From: Lunularia cruciata | Taxonomy: Eukaryota; Streptophyta; Marchantiopsida; Lunulariales; Lunulariaceae | Reading direction: 5' to 3' | DNA length: 64,000 bases | Assembly (NCBI GenBank): GCA_948567375.1 | Contig: OX419759.1 | Coordinates: forward strand, 1,341,303-1,405,302 | In this document: positions 20,084 to 31,560 of the stretch, in pieces | Numbering within the stretch: the stretch's first letter is position 1 | Layout: every line of letters begins with the position of its first letter | Position numbers and translations under genes: made by a program | Notes under the pieces: generated by a model | What the model saw: the letters and a program-made list of their open reading frames with translations, nothing else | Database searches by the model: none | Told to the model about the DNA's origin: nothing

Positions 20084-20920
20084 TTTCCTACTTTGTGCTC
20101 CTGGGTATGAATTTTACCCCCCTTGATTCAATCAATCATATCCTCTTAGAATCAGCTCAAATCTTGTGATTTCTCTCTCCAGATTGTAGCCTATCAGCTC
20201 TTCTTTCCAACCATATCCTTCGTTTCCCAAATGGTCTCTCCAAACTCCCCCATGGTCAAAAAACTCCAGCCTTCTCTATTGGGACCCAATCTCTTGCACA
20301 TTTGTTCTTTAGTCCTTTTACTTTTTGACAAATAGATCCCACAAATCCACCTTGAAGCTTATGAGCAAAAATTTAAGCATTCTCCAACTATAGAAGTACA
20401 TATATTATCGAGTCCCAAACATACTCATAAGTAAGCACCAGAAGGACAATAGGATCCGGGTTTCCCATCACCGACTCCACAAATACCGCCCCAAAACGTG
20501 CCACCAACCAGTCCCGTAAGCCGTCACGGTGCAAAATCTGAAGCCTAATGCGAAAATGATTCAAGAGTGGCAGATCGGGAGCATGGGACATCTAATGCTC
20601 AAATTCTTCCTCTAATGTTCTACCACTCACGCACTGTTACAACTCTCACTCCCAACGTCCTCCTCCCCCTCGAGACTCCTCAACTAAAACACACACCCCC
20701 CGTCTCTCCACTCACCCTCATCTTTATTCATCAGAGCCCTCAAATATGATAAGATTGTAACCCACATGGCCAATCACATACATGTAAAAAGATTGCTCAC
20801 TTGGCAGCATCTCATCCATTGGATTTAGCAAACAACCTACCCCATTAATGTGGAGATAAAACTGATAAGTCACTTTTTTTATGGGCTATGCAAACCACAA
20901 CACGACAATGGGGGATCGTG
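20084..20920. other. No recognisable gene; C-rich stretch
   Basis: Unique within the window. A 67-codon minus-strand frame (20388-20591) with a mixed, fairly protein-like composition has no recognisable domain. 20630-20730 is C-rich and CT-rich. Nothing here is supported as a gene. Confidence 0.4.
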
Positions 20921-20924
20921 TAAG

Positions 20925-21002
20925 GTAACAAGAAAGATGGAAGATCTCATCAAGTTGTACAAGGATAAAACATAAAAGGTAAATGGGGCTATGCCCCATT
21001 TT
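20925..21002 (-). mobile_element. Short family N tail (second tail subfamily)
   Basis: GATCGTGTAAGGTAACAAGAAAG, then CAAGTTGTACAAGGATAAAAC, ending with GGGGCTATGCCCC. It shares the ATAACAAGAA and AAGGATAAA variants with the tails at 57222 and 57612. Confidence 0.7.
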
Positions 21003-21229
21003 GCGGGTAAGATTCTAGAACCTATGGGCAAAATTTTACTTTCTTGTAATTGAATTTATTTCTTTTTTATCTGTAATTTATTTAATATATTTTATTGAAA
21101 TGTTGTTTTTGTTGGAAGATAAGCGAGTAAAGAAGAAATTGCTCAATGACAAGCCATGGCCAAGGCAAAGCAAGTCTAGGGAAGGAGTTTTAATTGAGGA
21201 GGTGGAGGTACCACTATCATAACCAGATT
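21003..21229 (+). other. Segment shared with 56080-56320 (inverted)
   Basis: GATAAGCGAGTAAAGAAGAAATTGCTCAATGACAAGCCATGG reads KRVKKKLLNDKPW; the reverse complement of 56150-56250 reads KEVKKKLLNDKPW with synonymous and nonsynonymous changes. Both copies lie next to a family N tail. It may be a small exon carried in a repeat; I do not recognise it. Confidence 0.4.
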
Positions 21230-22980
21230 TTGCTACCATTTCTTTACTGCTAACTTTTATTCTTTGGTGTGAGGATGCTAAGGATTATGTTAAGTTAAAA
21301 GTTGCATTGGCACAATATAGAAAGATTGCTCCATGAAATCAAAATAAAGAGACTCAATAATTTGAACTAACACCATTATTATATAGTGCCTGGTTGTAAA
21401 ACAAATTTGCCAAAAGTTGAAGTACTTCGTCATGTAAAGAAAGTTCAACTTACCACATTTATTATGGCTCTAATGTGAAAGAATATAAGACCTGAAGACC
21501 TGAGTGATGAGAGAAAGGCTCTCCACCTATTGAGCTCTCTCACTATGTCTTATCAGTCCTTGTCATGAGTGTTACTACATCATGTTAGGAAGATTGTCAC
21601 CTACAATGAAGTGGTGAGTGCTTTTTTAATAGATGACCTTCAACAAAAGACTATGTTACCTTCTCAACCCTTGACACTTTTAGGAATAGCACTCCACTTG
21701 AATTGTAGAAGGACTTAGAAGCAAGTAGATGGTGGGAAGCAAAGATCTAAGACTAGATCTTGGTAGTGAGAGATCCTAAAAACTGTAAAACTATGATCTG
21801 TTGGAAGTGTGGCAAATTTGGTCACCTCAAGAGAGATTGTTGTGGCAAAGCAATTGAGCCTTCTTCAGCAAATGTGGCAAAAGACAACAAGAAAGAAGAA
21901 GAGGATGACCTACTTGATGATGACTTTGCTCTATGATGCCAAAAATATGCCCTTTGGACTTCATTTCAATGAAGTGGACATGAATGGATTCTAGATTGTA
22001 CTTATTCATACTATATGTGTTATAGAAAAGAGTTCTTTAATTCTTACTCAATATCAAATGATTCAATTTTGATGGAGAATGATCACCCTTGTCAAGTTGT
22101 AGGCATTGAATCTATTAAAGATTCAAACGTTTGATGGTCCTGTGTGCAGATTGACTAATGCCAGGCATATTCCTAACATGAGGAAGAACTTGATATCTCT
22201 TGGCATGTTAGACACAAGTGGTCATCAATGGGAAGTAGTTGATGGTGTTCTTCAAGTGATGTCTAGGAGAAAAGTCATCTTGAAGGGAAATATGCACAAG
22301 AATCTATATTTTCTAGAGGGTAATATTATTTATGGAGAAGCTCATGTTATTAGATCTCATGATATGATTGACTACTTTTGGCATTCAAGATTAGGTCACA
22401 TTTGTGAGAAGAGTATGTCTATTCTTTGCAAGAAAGGCTTTATTTCTACACTATTGTTTAGTAGTTAGAACTCAATGAGCATTGTATACTAGAGAAGCTG
22501 CATTGGAATGCTTTTGGTGTTGGGACTCATAGTTGCAAAGAAATTCTTGATTATTTACATAGTGACATGTGGGGCCCATCCCCTACTCCCTCATATTCTA
22601 GAAAGCTATACTATGTATCTTTCATCGCTGATTATTTGAGATTTTTATGGATTTATTTCTTACATCATAAGTCTGAGGTCTTTGTCACTTTCAAGAAGTG
22701 GAAAGCCCAAGTTGATACTCAGACTGGTAAGAAAGTGAGATTTCTATGATCAGATACTAGTGTGGAATACACTTCTAGATAATTTGAGCTATATTGTCAA
22801 CAAGAGGAAATAACTCACCATCTCACTATAATATATATTCCACAATAGAATGATGTTGCTGAGTGGCTCAATTGAACACTATTGGAGTGGATGAGGAGTA
22901 TGCTGAGCTTATCAGGTTTATCACATGCATATTGGGCTGAAGCTATCAACACTGTAGCTTATTTGATAAATCTTATGCTA
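21230..22980 (+). pseudogene. Ty1/copia polyprotein remnant (gag to integrase)
   Basis: A CCHC knuckle, CWKCGKFGHLKRDC, is at about 21800-21841. The protease region has WILDCTYSYYMC, where the family has D-S-G, so it is dead. The gag-pre-integrase HWHxRLGH-type motif appears as YFWHSRLGHICEKSM near 22375. The integrase core runs from about 22555 (DMWGPSPTPSY, YYVSFIADYLRFLWIYF) to GLSHAYWAEAINTVAYLINL near 22975. Several stops and frameshifts occur. RT and RNase H are absent because family N sequence starts at about 22981. No LTR of this element is found. Confidence 0.88.
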
Positions 22981-24464
22981 GAGAGGGATATTGAGTAGAG
23001 CAACACGAGCGCTACATCCTTTGTCTATAGCTAGTCCTATTGATGAGACTTTCTCTTCCCTACGCTTACTACATCCTATGGCAATAGAGGGACTACTCCT
23101 AGAGGTCTTAGATTACTAGCTTGAGCAGCCTTTATGTCTTGATAGGTTACTTTTTCCACAAGCATTATGCACTACTCCTTGCCTTTCCTCAAGAGGTTTG
23201 TTAGGGATGGTTTATGAGCACCTTAGAGATTACTTTTAGGTAAATGATCCTTCTATTGTTTTCTTGAGTTGTTTTAGGTGTTTTCAATAATAGCAAGCAA
23301 CAACATTCCTATGTCTATTTGTTGGGTGTTAGGTGCTAGTCAACTTTTTGTGATGGAGAAGGACATGGAGGGCATAAGACCAATTTTTATTGGAGAGAAA
23401 TTTTTGCCTCTGGTCAATCATACCATTATCTTTCAACACCATTCCCACTTTTGATATCACCTCAGTCCACATCAATCTAGAGTAGCTACACTTGGACGAT
23501 GTGAGGCTATATCTTTAGGCATTAGAGCACTCCTAGATATCCATCCAAAGTGGGTTGTCCTACACATGGATATTGAGAATGCTTTTAATAATGTCTCACG
23601 GGCATCCATCTTTAGAGAGCTCAAGGAGGCTGGTAGATCCTTGGCAAGTATTATTCCTTTTGTGTGGTCTTTTTATGGCTCTCTTGTTTCCCTTTACTAC
23701 CAACATTTTTGTTCATAGGAAGGAGTCACCATCTTAGAGCCAATTGTTGGTACATGTCAAGAAAATCCTTTAAGGGGACCTTTATTTGTCATAACTCACT
23801 TTGGAGCTCTCCTATCTACTACTTTGGCCATGCTAGGTTGTGTATTTCTCTCCTTGGTAGATGATATACGCATCATGGGCCTTATAGATCAAATTATGCA
23901 TACCTTTGACCACTTTACTACCAAGCTACATCCAATAAGCTTGAGAGTCAAGGTGTCAAAGTGCAAGGCATGGTTCCCTTTAGGTATCTCTCCCCACCTT
24001 GAGCTTCCAAAGGAGTGTATCACATCTATAGATGAACTATGTATTCTTGGAGTGCCAATAGGATCCAAGGATTTTGTCATATGCTTCTTATGCCCTTGTA
24101 GAAGATGTTCTCCATGTGGATGACCTTTTGTTACTAGGAGATCTATAGGTGGCTCTAGTTTACTCATTAGTTTACTCTCCTCTAATATTCCTTGTTGACC
24201 AACTTACCTCATCCATATTGTTCTCCCCTCCTCGTCCTTCCTATCACATTTGAGAGCCTTTGATAGGAGGATTATGAGAATCTTTGGTGATATTATTAGA
24301 CCACACACGTTTGAGTTTGTGAAAGGGGATTTGGCACATAGGCAAACAACTTTTCTGATCTTATGTGGAGGGGTTGGCTTGCTATCTATGGAGGAGATGG
24401 CACTTATAGCATTTTTGGGTAGTTGGGCTCTCTCTACACCCCTAAGTTGGGCTCTCTCTACACC
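22981..24464 (+). pseudogene. Family N copy 3, RT region (decayed)
   Basis: Begins at a point equal to about 47595 of N5 and runs to CTCTACACCCCTAAG, equal to about 49035. It encodes ALHPLSIASPIDETFSSL-like text, the RT motif A region HMDIENAFNNVSRASIFRELKEAG near 23565-23620, and TLAMLGCVFLSLVDDI, where the catalytic ADD has become VDD, near 23822-23870. A short duplication of GGGCTCTCTCTACACCC marks the right junction with G element sequence. Confidence 0.85.
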
Positions 24465-24886
24465 CAAGTTTGTAAACTTGCCCCTAATGGGATAGGATCC
24501 TTTGATGTCACCCAAATTGTCTCTCTTGTTGCTTATCGACTTGCCTTGCCTTGCCTTGCCATATACGCATCCATCTTGTCTTTCATGTTTCCAAGTTGAA
24601 ACCCTTTGTTCCTAACCCATCTTCTTTTGCCTCTTGAGTCCAACTTCCTCCTCTTCCTGCCCCTATCAAGGATCATGAAGAATATGAAGTTGATCATATA
24701 CTTGCACTTTGCCACATCCAACATGGCCACCAACAACATATAGAGTACAAGGTCCTTCGGAAGGGCTATCCTCTTCATGATGCCACATGGGAACCTTGTT
24801 CTCATCTCTAGAATGCATAATTGGTCATCTAGGAATTCAAAGCTTCACTAGCAATGAGGACGTCACCAACTAGCAGTGGGGGAACA
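24465..24886 (+). pseudogene. Family G integrase C-terminus and chromodomain fragment
   Basis: Starts at CCAAGTTTGTAAACTTGCCCC inside integrase and includes a chromodomain with stops (YEVDHILALCHIQHGHQQHIEYKVLRKGYPLHDATWEP). A purine-rich tract (AGCAGTGGGGGAACA) precedes the LTR. Upstream pol and the 5' LTR are gone; N copy 3 joins directly. Confidence 0.88.
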
Positions 24887-25261
24887 TGTAACAATATGGA
24901 GTTTAGTAACAAAGTTGGTCAAGGTTAACAAAGTAATGAATAAGCCAAATTAGCCTAGAATATTCTAGAAGTAAGCAAACTAAGCTAGGAAGCTTCTTGG
25001 GAAGCTTCTCACTAGCTTAGTTTGCTTCCCAAATAGGTAGTTTCTAGAAGGAAGCGGTTTGAGGAGCTTCCCATTTAACTTGGCTTGCATTGCAAAAAAG
25101 CGGGTCAAGGAAGCTTCTTGAGAAGCTTCTCAAGGGCCTTGTATGCTCCTTATACATACAAGAAACAAAGCTCATGCTAGGATTCAAAGTTTTTCCTCAT
25201 TCAAGTGTCCCATTGCGAGCTTCCATTCTCCTATTTCTCTCCTTGGTCTTGGTCTTTTACA
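24887..25261 (+). repeat. Family G LTR (3' LTR of a truncated element)
   Basis: 375 bp, TGTAACAATATGG...GGTCTTTTACA, of the subfamily of element D. The CAATCACACTAGGTG that follows is the same N site as beside element D's 3' LTR. It is therefore the sister copy of 17719-18058. Confidence 0.9.
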
Positions 25262-25460
25262 CAATCACACTAGGTGATGCTTCTTCGAATGCTCCAGTTG
25301 GTTGTAGACCATACTACTTGCATAGCTTGGATATCTTAGGTGCATTAGGGCAGATTTCTCATATAGACGGCTAATTGGCTTAGCCTCATTTTATTTTGTC
25401 TCTCCTTTGTGTTGCTTGATGTGTTCTTCCCATCCTTTGTGTTTCTACGCGCTTGCACTT
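25262..25460 (+). mobile_element. Family N copy 3, 3' end
   Basis: Near-identical to 18059-18258, ending TACGCGCTTGCACTTCTCC. Confidence 0.82.
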
Positions 25461-27307
25461 CTCCTTAAATAAGAAGAAATATCAAATTTTTAAAATTTGC
25501 AATATCCAATGAATTCAACTTGAGGATTGTACTAACACAAATTCAAGAAATCTCCCATGCAAATCCTCAAGAAAATATATGTTACATCTGTTAGGAAAAT
25601 TTTTGGTATAATTGTTCCTTATTGCACATCCAAGTCTGGGGAACCAAGTTGACTTGGGTCACATTCAGACCCCCCTACTTGTAAAACCAACCCAGGTTAG
25701 AGCACTACTCACAAGTGAGTAGATGGGTGGACTAAACCTAAGAGAAGTTTTATAGCTATAGAGAAAGTAAATGGTACGATTCAAAACACCCTAGTGCAAG
25801 GTAGAGCTAGAATTCTAAAGCCTACACCTTTACCACATTGGATTTGAACCACCAACACAAAGAAGTCATGTGAGCATTTTATGTCTTTGAGAAATAATAG
25901 AATGGTGTTGCACTTTTCTTTTCTCTCTCTAGGAACACACAAGATGCCTAGCGGTGGAGATTGCAGATTAGAGGCCGTAGGTAAACCTGTAACTTCTCAT
26001 TTGAACACATGTGTTATCTGACAGTCGGAACCCTCCACTCTTGTAATTAGTATTCTTGCTATCGGGTAGAGTAGTGATGGGCAACGTAACTTGTCATCAC
26101 AACATGCACTCCTGGTCTGTTGGTCATCATTCCAACATTACCGAGGAGAAATACACAACACTCTTAGAAGTAAAGAACCTAAGCGCAACACCCACACACC
26201 AATCCAAACCAACTGGGCGAACAAACAAGGATGCAAGCACAAAGAGGATCCAATCACATGAATGCGGCAATAACTCTCCGTGCTTTTTGGTCAAAAAAGA
26301 GCTTCAGAGCCTCCATGCTCTGTCATCAAGCTAATTCTAACCTGAACTCCAAGTCTCCTCCAAGTAGTACTTCAGATCTCAACAAATTCACTCTCCATGT
26401 GTGGATTTCTTATGTCTTCTTGATGGGGAAAACTCTGCGTAGCTCATATAAACATAACTCTTTCTGTATAGTTTGGATTCAAGTTTTCTACAATCAAATG
26501 GAAAGCCTCTAAGATAAGCTTTCCAATGATATAAAATAGACTTCAATCAGATCACTACAACTCCTCTGACAAGCTCTCTAAGTTGGCCAGGTTTTTGCAA
26601 CTCTCACCCTAAATTTGAAATCCCCTTTTTAGGGTTTTGCCCCTTGTTCTTGCCAAATTTCCCTTGATTTCTAAATCAAATGTACACTTGATCCTCAAAA
26701 AACACTTTGGAAATCTAAACTCTCAATCATAGTCACAAAAATGGGAGAATTGACTTTCAATTAGGATTGAAGAAAGAAATGCTTCTCCGAGCTTATGATA
26801 GTCTTTTTAGTAAAACTTGTTGCATCAGATCTCAATCTGATGAGCCCAGAGCCAACCAAATTTTCCACAGTAGTTGGTTTTGCTCTTGGTTAACACTCTG
26901 TAAAGTTCGATGTCCTAATCCAACCCCAATCCCTAGATATGGATCAATTCCTAAGTTGTGCTAACTTGTGAGCTCTGCAGACCCAGGTATACTTGATCCA
27001 AGACCCTAAATTCTCTATTTGAAGAATTCATATAAAACCTTCACACAAAGGTGCACACCATAACAAAAAACAAGAACTTAAATTTTCATAAGGTATCTCG
27101 AGCCACAACTTGAGGAGTGATCAGAATTCCAAACCTGATCACTAGCTCTTTTCCATCAACTTACACCTCAAGAGCTTCAACTTCAATCAACCATATCTTA
27201 TTTGAGATTGATCCAAAACTGAAATTTCTTGTACTCAATACTGTAAGCACTTTGTCTTCTCTCCAATCCCACTCACAAATAGTAAAAATGTCTCAAGAAG
27301 CTCCCTT
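25461..27307. repeat. Unclassified repeat, right copy of the direct duplication
   Basis: Sister of 18259-20083. The main difference is a CT-rich insertion at about 25908-25935 (TTGCACTTTTCTTTTCTCTCTC) absent from the left copy. It passes directly into R copy 2. Confidence 0.78.
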
Positions 27308-29141
27308 GTAGCAAATACCACAAATCTTGATGTATCATCCATCGCAATGTTAAAAGAAGTGGAGTATAAGGTTTTAGACCTTTGTTTTGGTATTGTGGCT
27401 TTACTTTTCTATTTTGTTCAACTTGGGAGGAATTGTGTTACTACCTGTTACATACCTGTTACTATCTGGTTGCAGCAGTCAGAGGCTTTGTAAGAGTTAT
27501 ATTTTGGCTGTGGATAACCAGAAATTCAATTTTGTTACCAGCAAAAATAACATCCAAGGCTAGTTTTGATAGAAAAGAACACGACCATGTGGTAGCCACA
27601 TATGCTATCCATAGAGTTGCAAAGGTAAAAGTAAACCATCTTATAGTTGATCAACTAAGTTGGAGATTCATATGCACCTACTCCTAGTGATAAGGAGAAG
27701 GATGTGAGGATAGGAGAGGAAGTTCATAGTAATATGGCTGATACCATATATAACTACCTTACACATGCAACATCCATTATATTTTGATCATGAAAAAAAA
27801 TGGAATTCAGTTTCCAATTTCTTTATCAATATAGTGTAGAGAGATATACGATGTTATGAATGATCATAAATTTGTTCCTATTTCAGTATAAATCTAAAAT
27901 CATATTAAAACTTGTAACTATATAAGTAATATAGAATAAGTTTAGAAAGAAAAGTAGTTTAAACAAGTAATCGTCTGAGACTAATTGGACAATCCATTTA
28001 TAGGAATAGCACTTTGTCGGAACAGCTGATACACATATTAAACTTTGGCGGTTGAAATAATTTTATATGCCAAAACCGAATACCCTAACTCTACAAAGGA
28101 ATTCCTTTGTGAAGTTCATTGACTTATCCCAATCTGGCAGTTTGAAACATAATTTCGCAAAATTGTTCTTATTTTGTTTAGTTGTAATCTTGAGGTAACA
28201 ATTCTTTAGAGTTAATTAAAAATGAGCAATGCTATACAGAAGCTGTTGACATGACACTCACAGATATATTCAGTTTCACTGCACACTGCCAGTATTGTTT
28301 AGTGATCACATTGTTTGACGAACAAACAGATAGGTACTTTATCTGGATGACATGCGGTCTAGCAACACTATGGCACAGGAATTTCTGCACTTGTGAGTCC
28401 GGAGATAGGATTATATGTCATGTAGCTGAGTTACATGTTTCCCACCCAAGTTTAGAAGTGAGTAGCGAAAGAACCGTACTTGACACCTAACTTGAGTGCT
28501 GACTATGTCCGACCAGCTTGCATAGCTAAGTGGAGTGGACAGTTTTGGTGCCTCCGTCAAAGGTGATCAAGGAAGGTGCTTATTTTACACTGAACTACCT
28601 ATAGGTTTGCTAAACCGCTTATCTTGAGTTTCGTTCATTGGATACGATTTGAAAGCCCGAGCACTTCTTCTCAGAAGAAAGTTTCAATGACAGCTTAGAG
28701 TAGTTGTCTTCGCCGAAAAACTTACATCGAAGGCTTTACCGTGTACCGACACCTTCAACAGAGCAGTCCAATACTCTTCACTCTTGAACCTGCGGAGGTT
28801 AAGAGCACGCCTTATTAGAGCATGTCTAAGTCGAAGAAGAAAGTCCTTCAAGTTTGCTGGTGAGTTGCGGAATTGCAATTGCAGTAGTCAAGTATCATCA
28901 AGTACGATGGCTTCTCACACCAGCCGAGCAAGGAAAGCCAGAGTTAAATCTGTTTTTGCTTCTGTTTTAAATCTGTTTCAAAAGAGTTTTTGTGTTCATG
29001 TTGTACTTGGAATAGCTTCATCATTTTATTAGCATCTTCAATATTGTACATTAACTCAGCCGCCGCATCTGAGCTACTGATTGGACAAGTAGTTAGATCT
29101 TTCACGTGAACTATGAAACAGGCACGCAGGATAACAAGAAG

Positions 29142-29225
29142 AAAATGGGCGACAGCGTAGAGAATATGAAGGATAACAAGAAGGATGCGAAGACCATCAG
29201 GCCGTACAAGGATAACACAAAAGTT
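29142..29225 (-). mobile_element. Eroded family N tail
   Basis: GGGCGACAGCGTAGAGAATATGAAGGATAAC and GACCATCAGGCCGTACAAGGATAAC match the tail in pieces. The hairpin end is missing. Confidence 0.5.
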
Positions 29226-29423
29226 AAAATAGTTGTAAATATGTGCAATACGGCGCGATGAAACTATAAATGTCTGTGCAGCCTTTTCTAGGCACAACCA
29301 ATTGTCCCATCAGCTCTACTTCGTCGCATTCTCGTTACTTCAGAGCTATCCCCAGCAATATGCCTGCGAAAAGTAAATTCAAAGGGGAAAGCCCGTTGGG
29401 ATGAGATCACCTCTCGAGGAAGG

Positions 29424-29535
29424 AAAAAAGGCGACCGCGTAGGAAAAATGAAGGATGGGAAGACCCTATCAAGCCGTACAAGGGAGAGACAAAACAGGTA
29501 ACATGGGGCTAAGCCCCAATAGAGTAAGGTAGGAC
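29424..29535 (-). mobile_element. Short family N tail with 28-bp direct flanking repeat
   Basis: The 28 bp at 29396-29423 recur exactly at 29536-29563 (TTGGGATGAG...CGAGGAAGG). In N orientation the insert ends CGGTCGCCTTTTTT and begins ACTCTATTGGGGCTTAGCCCC after 10 bp (AAGGTAGGAC) that copy the sequence following the target. The long duplication and the filler suggest target-primed insertion with a template jump. Confidence 0.88.
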
Positions 29536-29954
29536 TTGGGATGAGATCACCTCTCGAGGAAGGTAGGACTTTCAAGGCTTACAAGGACTTTCGGGGTTCA
29601 TATAGTACAGCCACGTGGGGACTTAAGCATACAGTGGGTTATACGGCGCGATGAAACTATCAATGTGTGTGCAGCCTTTTCTAGGCGCAGCAGCTATCTC
29701 ATCAGGTCTACTTTCGTCGCATTCGCCGATAATGTACCTGCGAAAAGTAAATACGAAAGGGAAAGGCGGTGGGGATGAGAACATCTCTCGAGGAAGGTAG
29801 GACTTTCAAGGCTCACAAGGACTTTTGGGGTTCATATAGAAGAGCCACATGGGAAGTTTAATCACCCCGAGGACTTTTAAACGTCATTTGATTTTTTATA
29901 ATATAAGAGGTGACCGAGTACGAAACAAGAAAGATAGGAGACCCAGTAAAGCCC

Positions 29955-29999
29955 TACAAACGGAGAAAATAGAGCTAAACCGTATTTTCTCCGTTTGTA
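29955..29999. repeat. Perfect 17-bp-arm hairpin
   Basis: Arms 29955-29971 (TACAAACGGAGAAAATA) and 29983-29999 are exact reverse complements, with an 11-bp loop. The R copy 3 counterpart at 46231-46269 keeps 14-bp arms with a matching change in both arms. R copy 1 near 11680 lacks it. Confidence 0.85.
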
Positions 30000-30527
30000 T
30001 AACTGTATCCGTATGAAAAATCTATCCAGTACACCTACGTGATGATATTTGAATTATATCATCAGATAGTCATAGTTCTGGTTTTACACAAGAAGATTTA
30101 TTGTCAACTCGACCATCTCGCTCTCACATCGTCGACGACTCTATAACTCTGGATTAAGTAGCAGTTTCCATTCTCTGGCTAAAGAGGACCGTCATTTGGC
30201 GGTCTGGACTTGTGACCTTGTTAACTCCTCGGCTTTTCCCATACTCGCATTCGTGCTTCCATCGTAGTTAGCCTTCTTTGAAACCGGTCCTGGTGTGAAG
30301 AAGGATAACTTCACACTTTGATACCTTTATTACTTTTGTACGTAGTTGACTCAGAAGCTCCTAACCACTCGAAGAAAGTGAAAAGGCATCATAACCCGAA
30401 AGAATCTCGATCTCCGATTACGAGTTTAGGTAGATGGAAGCAAACTAACCCTAATCCGGTATAAGGTAGATGCAAGTAAACTTGCACATTCTATGAATCA
30501 CATCCAGACATATTAAGAACTAGAAAA

Positions 30528-30618
30528 AGGCTACCCGTAGAGAACACGAAGGATGGGAAGGCGTATCAAGCCTTCCAAGGGAGACACGAAAAAGGTAAAA
30601 TGGGGCTAGGCCCCAATA
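30528..30618 (-). mobile_element. Short family N tail
   Basis: AAAAAGGCTACCCGTAGAGAAC, GGATGGGAAGGCGTATCAAGCC and AAAATGGGGCTAGGCCCCAAT: the tail from its T-rich end to just past the hairpin. Confidence 0.8.
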
Positions 30619-30822
30619 TTTAGTATTAGAATACTAGCTTCCAAAAGTACTATGCACAAGAAACATGTTTGTATACTTCTTGTCTTGTCCTCAGTGTCGT
30701 AGGAACGAATGAATGAGAAAGAAGACATCTTGTTCAACCCTGGTCCTCGTACTCAGCCGAGTGTGCTACGGTTGACGTCCTTAACAATGGCGTACACCCC
30801 CTCTGGATGTCCATAGCTAGGA

Positions 30823-31032
30823 TTACTGGACCCGCCGGCTAGACAAGCGCATGGCTGCAGCCATTGCTTGTTGGGCGAATGACTGGACTTGCGTCTTGGC
30901 ATTTGGCAAAAGAATTGCCACTGTAATCTTCAACTGACTTTGTCCAGAAACGTACATAGCATAATCCTCAACAGCCCACAAACTGAAGGTTGAGGTAGAT
31001 GTCAAGACCTTTTCGTCACTTGAATGTAGCAT
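30823..31032 (-). CDS. Possible exon fragment, unrecognised (69 codons)
   Basis: Minus-strand frame including FSLWAVEDYAMYVSGQSQLK and an Ala-rich end (FAQQAMAAAMRLSSRR). Composition is protein-like and there is no copy elsewhere in the window, unlike most sequence here. It abuts a copia fragment at 31031, so it may be an exon cut off by that insertion. I cannot name a family. Confidence 0.3.
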   Translation of the reverse strand: MLHSSDEKVLTSTSTFSLWAVEDYAMYVSGQSQLKITVAILLPNAKTQVQSFAQQAMAAAMRLSSRRVQ

Positions 31033-31560
31033 TCCAATGCAGCTTCTCTAGTATACAATGCTCATTGAGTTCTAACTACTAAACAATAGTGTAGAAATAA
31101 AGCCTTTCTTGCAAAGAATAGACATACTCTTCTCACAAATGTGACCTAATCTTGAATGCCAAAAGTAGTCAATCATATCATGAGATCTAATAATATGAGC
31201 TTCTCCATAAATAATATTACCCTCTAGCAAATATAGATTCTTGTGCATATTTCCCTTCAAGATGACTTTTCTCCTAGACATCACTTGAAGAACACCATCA
31301 ACTACTTCCCATTGATGACCACTTGTGTCTAACATGCCAAGAGATATCAAGTTCTTCCTCATGTTAGGAATATGCCTGGCATTAGTCAATCTGCACACAG
31401 GACCATCAAACATTTGAATCTTTAATAGATTCAATGCCTACAACTTGACAAGGGTGATCATTCTCCATCAAAATTGAATCATTTGATATTGAGTAAGAAT
31501 TAAAGAACTCTTTTCTATAACACATATAGTATGAATAAGTACAATCTAGAATCCATGCAG
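31031..31560 (-). mobile_element. Ty1/copia fragment, inverted copy of 21985-22515
   Basis: The minus strand encodes the same gag-pre-integrase stretch (QMFDGPVCRLTNARHIPNMR ... FWHSRLGHICEKSM ... FISTLLFSS*) with only a few differences. It even shares the stop after LLFSS and the NSMSIVY text after it, so both derive from one already defective copy. No LTR is present at either edge. Confidence 0.9.

Larger units (their letters stand above)
27308..30240 (+). repeat. Dispersed repeat R, copy 2 (fullest)
   Basis: The reverse complement of 50207-52790 aligns with 27308-29890, and 45957-46309 with 29900-30240, so R copies 2 and 3 form a large inverted pair. Coding-like text is visible but broken, for example KASFDRKEHDHVVATYAIHRVAKVKVNHLIVDQLSW at 27545-27670, and a 79-codon frame at 28251-28490 whose inverted counterpart lies at 51180-51430. 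These look like remains of exons, but I recognise no family. It contains family N tails and a 17-bp-arm hairpin. Confidence 0.75.
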
